Of a stretch of 64,000 bases of DNA, positions 60,307 through 64,000 are shown in pieces. The notes below the pieces were generated by a model. The model saw nothing but the letters and a program-made list of their open reading frames with translations, was not told where the DNA came from and ran no database searches. How positions within the stretch are numbered: position 1 is the first letter of the stretch; each line of letters starts with the position of its first letter. The DNA comes from Micromonospora sp. RHAY321 (lineage in GTDB: Bacteria > Actinomycetota > Actinomycetes > Mycobacteriales > Micromonosporaceae), in the NCBI RefSeq assembly GCF_023896955.1, contig NZ_JAMHIW010000018.1:1-64000 (forward strand). The letters are read 5' to 3'. The translations under genes and the position numbers were made by a program.

Positions 60307-61272
60307 GTGGCGGACGTGATCGAGGTCGGGGCGGCGCGCGGTGACGCGCCGCCCTCGGCGGCCAAGGCTCCCCGCCGGGGCGCCTCGGCGGGCCGGACCG
60401 GACGGGCGACGCCGTATCTGTTCCTCGCCCCCTACCTGATCCTGTTCGGGGTGTTCGGCCTGCTGCCGATCATCCTGGGCGTGTGGCTCAGCGTGCACCA
60501 GTGGGACTTCCAGCTGCCCAACCGGCCGTTCGTCGGGTTGGACAACTACAAGGAGCTCTTCTCCAGCGACTCCGCCGTCTACGGCGACTGGTGGGAGAGC
60601 GTGCGGGCCACCGCGATCTTCACGGTGCTGTCGGTGCCGCTGCTGGTGGTCGTACCGCTCGGGCTGGCGCTGCTGCTGAATCGCTCCTTCCCCGGCCGGA
60701 CCTTCTTCCGGGCGATCTACTTCGCGCCGTACGTGCTGGGTGTGGCGGTGATCGGCCTGCTCTGGCGGTTCCTGCTCGACGCCAACCTGGGCCTGGTCAA
60801 CCGCCTCCTCGGCGTCGTGGGGTTGCCGTCGGACACCCCCTGGGTCACCAACATGCCGTGGGCGTGGATCTCGCTGGTCGGGGTCACCGTCTGGTGGACC
60901 TCCGGTTTCAACGCGGTGATCTACCTGGCCGGTCTCCAGGACATCTCCCCGGAGCTGTACGAGGCGGCCCGGATGGACGGCGCGAGCGCCTGGCAGCGGT
61001 TCCGCAACGTCACGCTGCCCGGGCTGCGCCCGGTGCTGCTCTTCGTGATCACCACGACCGTGCTCGCCTCGGCGAACATGTTCGGTCAGTCGTTCCTGAT
61101 CACCCAGGGTGCGCCCGGCACGGAGACGCGCACGGTGGTCTGGTTCATCGTCGAGGAGGGCCTGCGGGACAACGACGCCGGTCGCGCCGCCGCGATGAGC
61201 ATCGTGTTCGCCCTGATGCTGGCCGTCGTGAGCATCGCCAACTTCCGCCTCTTCCGCTACCGGGAAGACTGA
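60307..61272 (+). CDS. sugar ABC transporter permease (MalF type)
   Basis: A 321-residue CUT1 permease with six membrane helices after a cytoplasmic N-tail. The coupling loop EAARMDGASAWQRFRNVTLP is the EAA motif. Starts at GTG 60307, 6 bases after the binding-protein stop; GTG 60316 is possible. Confidence 0.92.
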   Translation: MADVIEVGAARGDAPPSAAKAPRRGASAGRTGRATPYLFLAPYLILFGVFGLLPIILGVWLSVHQWDFQLPNRPFVGLDNYKELFSSDSAVYGDWWESVRATAIFTVLSVPLLVVVPLGLALLLNRSFPGRTFFRAIYFAPYVLGVAVIGLLWRFLLDANLGLVNRLLGVVGLPSDTPWVTNMPWAWISLVGVTVWWTSGFNAVIYLAGLQDISPELYEAARMDGASAWQRFRNVTLPGLRPVLLFVITTTVLASANMFGQSFLITQGAPGTETRTVVWFIVEEGLRDNDAGRAAAMSIVFALMLAVVSIANFRLFRYRED

Positions 61273-61282
61273 GGGGACCGCC

Positions 61283-62140
61283 ATGACGACGCCCACGCCG
61301 ACCACCCGCGGTTCGGCCACCGCGCTACGCCGGGTCGTGCTCTACGCCACGCTGGTGGCGCTGGCCCTGATCTTCCTGATGCCGCTGGTGTGGATGGTCA
61401 TCACCTCGCTGAAGACCTACACCGCCGCCCAGCAGATCCCGCCGAGCTGGCTGCCGAACCCGCTCGCCGGTTACGGCTACGAGCAGATCCTCAACAACGC
61501 GGCGAACCCGGTGCTCCGCTGGTTCCTCAACAGCATGCTGGCCGCCACGCTGCACTCGCTGCTGGTGCTGGTGACCGCCTCGATGGCCGCGTACGCCCTG
61601 GCGCGGATGAGGTTCCGGGGGCGCGGGGTGAGCTTCGCGCTGATCGTCGGGACGCTGTTCATCCCGCCGACCTCGCTGATCATCCCGAACTTCCTGATCG
61701 TCGACCAGCTCAACTGGATCGACACCCTCGCCGTGGTGGTGGTGCCCGGCGCGGCGAGCGCGTTCGGCGTCTTCTTCCTGCGGCAGTTCTTCCTCTCGCT
61801 CCCCAACGAGCTGGAGGAGGCCGCCACGCTGGACGGCGCCAACCAGTGGCAGATCTTCTTCCGGGTGGTGCTGCCGCTGTCCAAGCCGGCGTTGGCCACC
61901 CTGGCGGTGCTGTCGTTCCTCACCAACTGGAACGACTTCCTCTGGCCGATCTTCGTGCTGTTCAGCCCTGAGAAGCTCACGCTGCCGCCCGGCCTGGGCC
62001 TGCTCCAGGGCTCGTACGTCACCGACTACCCGGTGATCATGGCGGGCGCGGTGCTGGCGAGCCTGCCGGTGCTGATCCTCTTCGTGCTGGCCCAGCGGCA
62101 CATCATCCAGGGTGTCTCCCGCAGCGGTCTGAAGGGATGA
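61283..62140 (+). CDS. sugar ABC transporter permease (MalG type)
   Basis: A 285-residue CUT1 permease, six helices, coupling loop EEAATLDGANQWQIFFRVVLP. ATG 61283 is 10 bases after the first permease. Its stop overlaps the GH43 gene (ATGA). No ATPase gene is present in the operon: a shared MsiK-like ATPase elsewhere probably energises it, as in Streptomyces. Confidence 0.92.
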   Translation: MTTPTPTTRGSATALRRVVLYATLVALALIFLMPLVWMVITSLKTYTAAQQIPPSWLPNPLAGYGYEQILNNAANPVLRWFLNSMLAATLHSLLVLVTASMAAYALARMRFRGRGVSFALIVGTLFIPPTSLIIPNFLIVDQLNWIDTLAVVVVPGAASAFGVFFLRQFFLSLPNELEEAATLDGANQWQIFFRVVLPLSKPALATLAVLSFLTNWNDFLWPIFVLFSPEKLTLPPGLGLLQGSYVTDYPVIMAGAVLASLPVLILFVLAQRHIIQGVSRSGLKG

Positions 62141-63162
62141 CCCGCACGACCACCCGGCGACGCGGCGCGGCGGCGATCATCATCGCCGCCGCGTTGCTCG
62201 TCGCGGGCTGCACCGACGGCAGCGAACCCACCCCCACGAGCAGCGGGAGCGACCCCAGCATGTTCACCAACCCGGTCGTGAGGACCGACGCCCCCGATCC
62301 GCAGGCGATCCGGGTGGGCGACACCTGGTACCTGTTCCACACCAACGCCGGCGGCCGCAACGTCCCGGTGCTCACGTCCACGGACCTGGTCGACTGGACC
62401 GAGGCCGGGGACGCCCTGCCGACGCTGCCGGACTGGGCGGACGCCGGCAAGACCTGGGCGCCGGAGGCCATCCAACTGGCCCCGGACCGGTTCCTGCTCT
62501 ACTACACCGTCGCCGGCCGGGAGTCCGGGAGGCAGTGTGTCGGGCGGGCGGTGGCCAGCGCGCCGCAGGGGCCGTACCGGGACGACGCGTCCGGCCCGCT
62601 GATCTGCCAGGCGGACCTGGGCGGGGCGATCGACGCCAGCCCCTTCCGGGACACCGACGGCAGCCTCTGGCTGTTGTGGAAGAACGACGGCAACGCGATC
62701 GGGGTGGACACCTGGCTCTGGTCGCAGCGTCTCGCCGACGACGGCCTGACCCTGGTCGGTGAGCCGACGAAGCTGCTCAAGCAGACCGAGCCGTGGGAGG
62801 GCACCCTGATCGAGGGGCCGTTCTTCCACCGGCAGGACGGCCGGCTGTACCTCTTCTTCGCCGCCAACGCCTACGACCGGGCCGGGTACGCCGAGGGCTA
62901 CGCGGTCTGCGAGAGCCCGACCGGTCCGTGCGTGAAGGCCGCCGAGAACCCGATCCTGAAGACCAACGACGCCGCGTCCGGCCCGGGCCACGCCTCGATG
63001 GTGGTGAAGGACGGCAGGACCTGGCTGCTGTACCACGCCTGGCCGCCCGGCCAGGAGGGCAGCACCGACCCGGGCCGCCAGACCTGGTTGGACGAGGTCA
63101 CGTGGGTCGACGGCAAACCGGTCGTGAAGGGCCCGACCGCGACGCCGCAGTCCCGCCCCTGA
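62137..63162 (+). CDS. GH43-family glycosidase lipoprotein
   Basis: A 341-residue exported lipoprotein (lipobox LVAGC, C25) with a five-bladed GH43 fold. The likely catalytic base is D54 in DAPDPQ; the pKa-modulating Asp lies in AIDASPF (about 168) and the acid Glu in LIEGPFF (about 226). GH43 enzymes are arabinanases, arabinofuranosidases or xylosidases. It would trim polymers or oligomers outside the cell to feed the importer, after which GH51 finishes the work inside. Overlaps the permease by 4 bases. Confidence 0.9.
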   Translation: MTRTTTRRRGAAAIIIAAALLVAGCTDGSEPTPTSSGSDPSMFTNPVVRTDAPDPQAIRVGDTWYLFHTNAGGRNVPVLTSTDLVDWTEAGDALPTLPDWADAGKTWAPEAIQLAPDRFLLYYTVAGRESGRQCVGRAVASAPQGPYRDDASGPLICQADLGGAIDASPFRDTDGSLWLLWKNDGNAIGVDTWLWSQRLADDGLTLVGEPTKLLKQTEPWEGTLIEGPFFHRQDGRLYLFFAANAYDRAGYAEGYAVCESPTGPCVKAAENPILKTNDAASGPGHASMVVKDGRTWLLYHAWPPGQEGSTDPGRQTWLDEVTWVDGKPVVKGPTATPQSRP

Positions 63163-63176
63163 CGTGTCACACGGAA

Positions 63177-63202
63177 AGGGCCCCCGGTGCACCGGGGGCC
63201 CT
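63177..63202. terminator. bidirectional terminator after GH43 and the permease
   Basis: A perfect 26-base palindrome, arms AGGGCCCCCGGT / ACCGGGGGCCCT about a central GC, between the convergent stops at 63162 and 63218. Confidence 0.8.
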
Positions 63203-63217
63203 CTCCCACGTACGGGG

Positions 63218-64000
63218 TCAGCTGTCGGCGGCCGGCTCGCGGGGGGCCGGGGCCACGGCGGGGTCGTGTCGGGCCAGCCGGTTGCGGCGGTAACCGTAGC
63301 CGAAGTAGATCAACGCGCCGAGCAGCATCCAGGCCAGGAACCGCAGCCAGGTCTCCACCGACAGGTTGAGCATCAGGTAGAAGCAGGCCAGCGCGGAGAC
63401 GATCGGCAGCACCGGGGAGAACGGCACCCGGAACGGCCGCTCCAGGTCGGGGCGCTTGCGGCGCAGGATCGGCACCGCGATCGAGACGAGCACGAACGCG
63501 CAGAGCGCGCCGATGCTGACCAGGTCGGCCAGCGCCGAGAGCGGCAGGAAGCCGGCCAGCAGCGCGACCCCGACCGTCATGACCGCCGAGATCCGGTACG
63601 GGGTGCCCCAGCGCGGGTGCACCGCCGCGATCGAGGGCGGGATCAACCCGTCCCGGGCGATGGCGAAGCCGATCCGGCCCATCGCCACCAGGTCGACCAG
63701 GATGACGCTGGTCAGGCCGGCGACCGCGGCGATGGAGACGAGCACGGCCGCCCACCCGGCGCCGACCGCCTCGAAGGCCGACGCGATGGGGGCACCCCGG
63801 TCGATCTCGGTGTACGGCACCATGCCCACCACGACCAGCGAGACGCCGATGTAGAGCACGGTGGAGATCAGCAGCGTGCCGAGCAGGCCCAGGGTGAGGT
63901 CCCGCTTGGGCTTCCTCGTCTCCTCACCGAGGTTCGCGACCGCCTCGAAGCCGGTGTACGCGAAGAAGACCACGGCGGCGGCGCTGAGCACTCCGACGAA
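63218..64000 (-). CDS. amino acid permease of the APC superfamily (partial)
   Basis: C-terminal 260 residues or so of an APC-superfamily transporter of the cationic amino-acid transporter (CAT) kind; the start is beyond the right edge. AYTGFEAVANLGEETRKPKRDLT is the conserved helix 6 to loop region, and VHPRWGTPYRI, DLVSIGALCAFVLVSIAV and RRKRPDLERPFRVPFSP follow. Seven or so helices are visible. It probably imports an amino acid; which one is unknown. Confidence 0.9.
   Translation of the reverse strand, partial: FVGVLSAAAVVFFAYTGFEAVANLGEETRKPKRDLTLGLLGTLLISTVLYIGVSLVVVGMVPYTEIDRGAPIASAFEAVGAGWAAVLVSIAAVAGLTSVILVDLVAMGRIGFAIARDGLIPPSIAAVHPRWGTPYRISAVMTVGVALLAGFLPLSALADLVSIGALCAFVLVSIAVPILRRKRPDLERPFRVPFSPVLPIVSALACFYLMLNLSVETWLRFLAWMLLGALIYFGYGYRRNRLARHDPAVAPAPREPAADS

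Noticed and set aside
57313..61320. A 1335-codon open frame on the minus strand
   Set aside because: It lies wholly antisense to the GH51, binding-protein and permease genes, which have clear family motifs and ribosome sites. Long opposite-strand frames arise from the strong GC bias at third positions.
1..64000. Prophage, insertion sequence or integrative element
   Set aside because: No integrase, transposase, phage structural gene, att-like duplication or island of different base composition was seen.

Overview
The window is a 64 kb piece of a very GC-rich chromosome. It has GTG and occasional TTG starts, strong GGAGG-type ribosome sites, tight 4-base gene overlaps and stable GC stem-loops at operon ends. 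The gene content (SigE-family sigma factors, MoeZ, DUF3152, DUF3107, BTAD regulators, an ABC sugar importer with no ATPase of its own) points to an actinomycete. Micromonospora or a close relative is the likeliest source; that assignment is inference. I see no tRNA, rRNA, CRISPR array, insertion sequence or prophage. The region is mostly chromosomal housekeeping, regulatory and uptake genes.

Layout: (1) 0.1-3.9 kb: two tandem, paralogous modules, each a SigE-type sigma factor overlapping by 8 bases a 401-residue single-pass membrane protein. (2) 3.9-9.7 kb: PLP decarboxylase, sugar/cation symporter and an alkyltransferase-like protein leftward, then proB-proA rightward. (3) 9.7-22.2 kb: a QW-repeat protein, moeZ, two DUF3152 proteins with a metzincin-like zinc motif, an alpha/beta hydrolase, a 1200-residue Pro-rich repeat protein, a TetR regulator, DUF3107, a ferritin-like protein and an RhlE-type helicase. 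This follows the order known in Mycobacterium tuberculosis around moeB1/moeZ to rhlE. (4) 22.3-30.6 kb: methyltransferase, small regulator, a secreted His-rich protein preceded by a tiny ORF like a degenerate metal-binding peptide, a RecQ helicase with a phosphoribosyltransferase-like tail, a BTAD regulator fused to membrane helices and a helix-hairpin-helix domain, and a lipoprotein. (5) 30.6-35.4 kb: a complete livKGFHM branched-chain amino acid importer. (6) 35.6-43.5 kb: a 61-base inverted repeat, secreted glycerophosphodiester phosphodiesterase, TrkH/TrkA potassium uptake, a Ser/Thr kinase with a CBM2-like ectodomain and an apparent 3'-end frameshift, a membrane/spermidine-synthase fusion and a coiled-coil peptidase-like protein.

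(7) 43.6-47.9 kb: a translationally coupled signalling operon (receiver-PP2C phosphatase, CHASE3 histidine kinase, response regulator, inositol-phosphatase-like enzyme). (8) 48.1-56.2 kb: M28 peptidase, Ser/Thr dehydratase, Smr, TPR, ROK and ABC-F proteins, a DUF4177-like protein and a methyltransferase with a BON-like N-terminus. (9) 56.2-63.2 kb: an arabinose-oligosaccharide locus: divergent LacI regulator, GH51 arabinofuranosidase, sugar-binding lipoprotein, two permeases and a GH43 lipoprotein, with palindromic CAACGTTG operators between regulator and operon. An amino-acid permease runs off the right edge.

No single locus is plainly a new system. The best leads are the duplicated sigma/ectodomain modules, the 1200-residue repeat protein, the BTAD-membrane-HhH fusion, the RecQ-PRTase fusion, the DUF3152 pair and the inositol-phosphatase coupled to a phosphatase/kinase operon.
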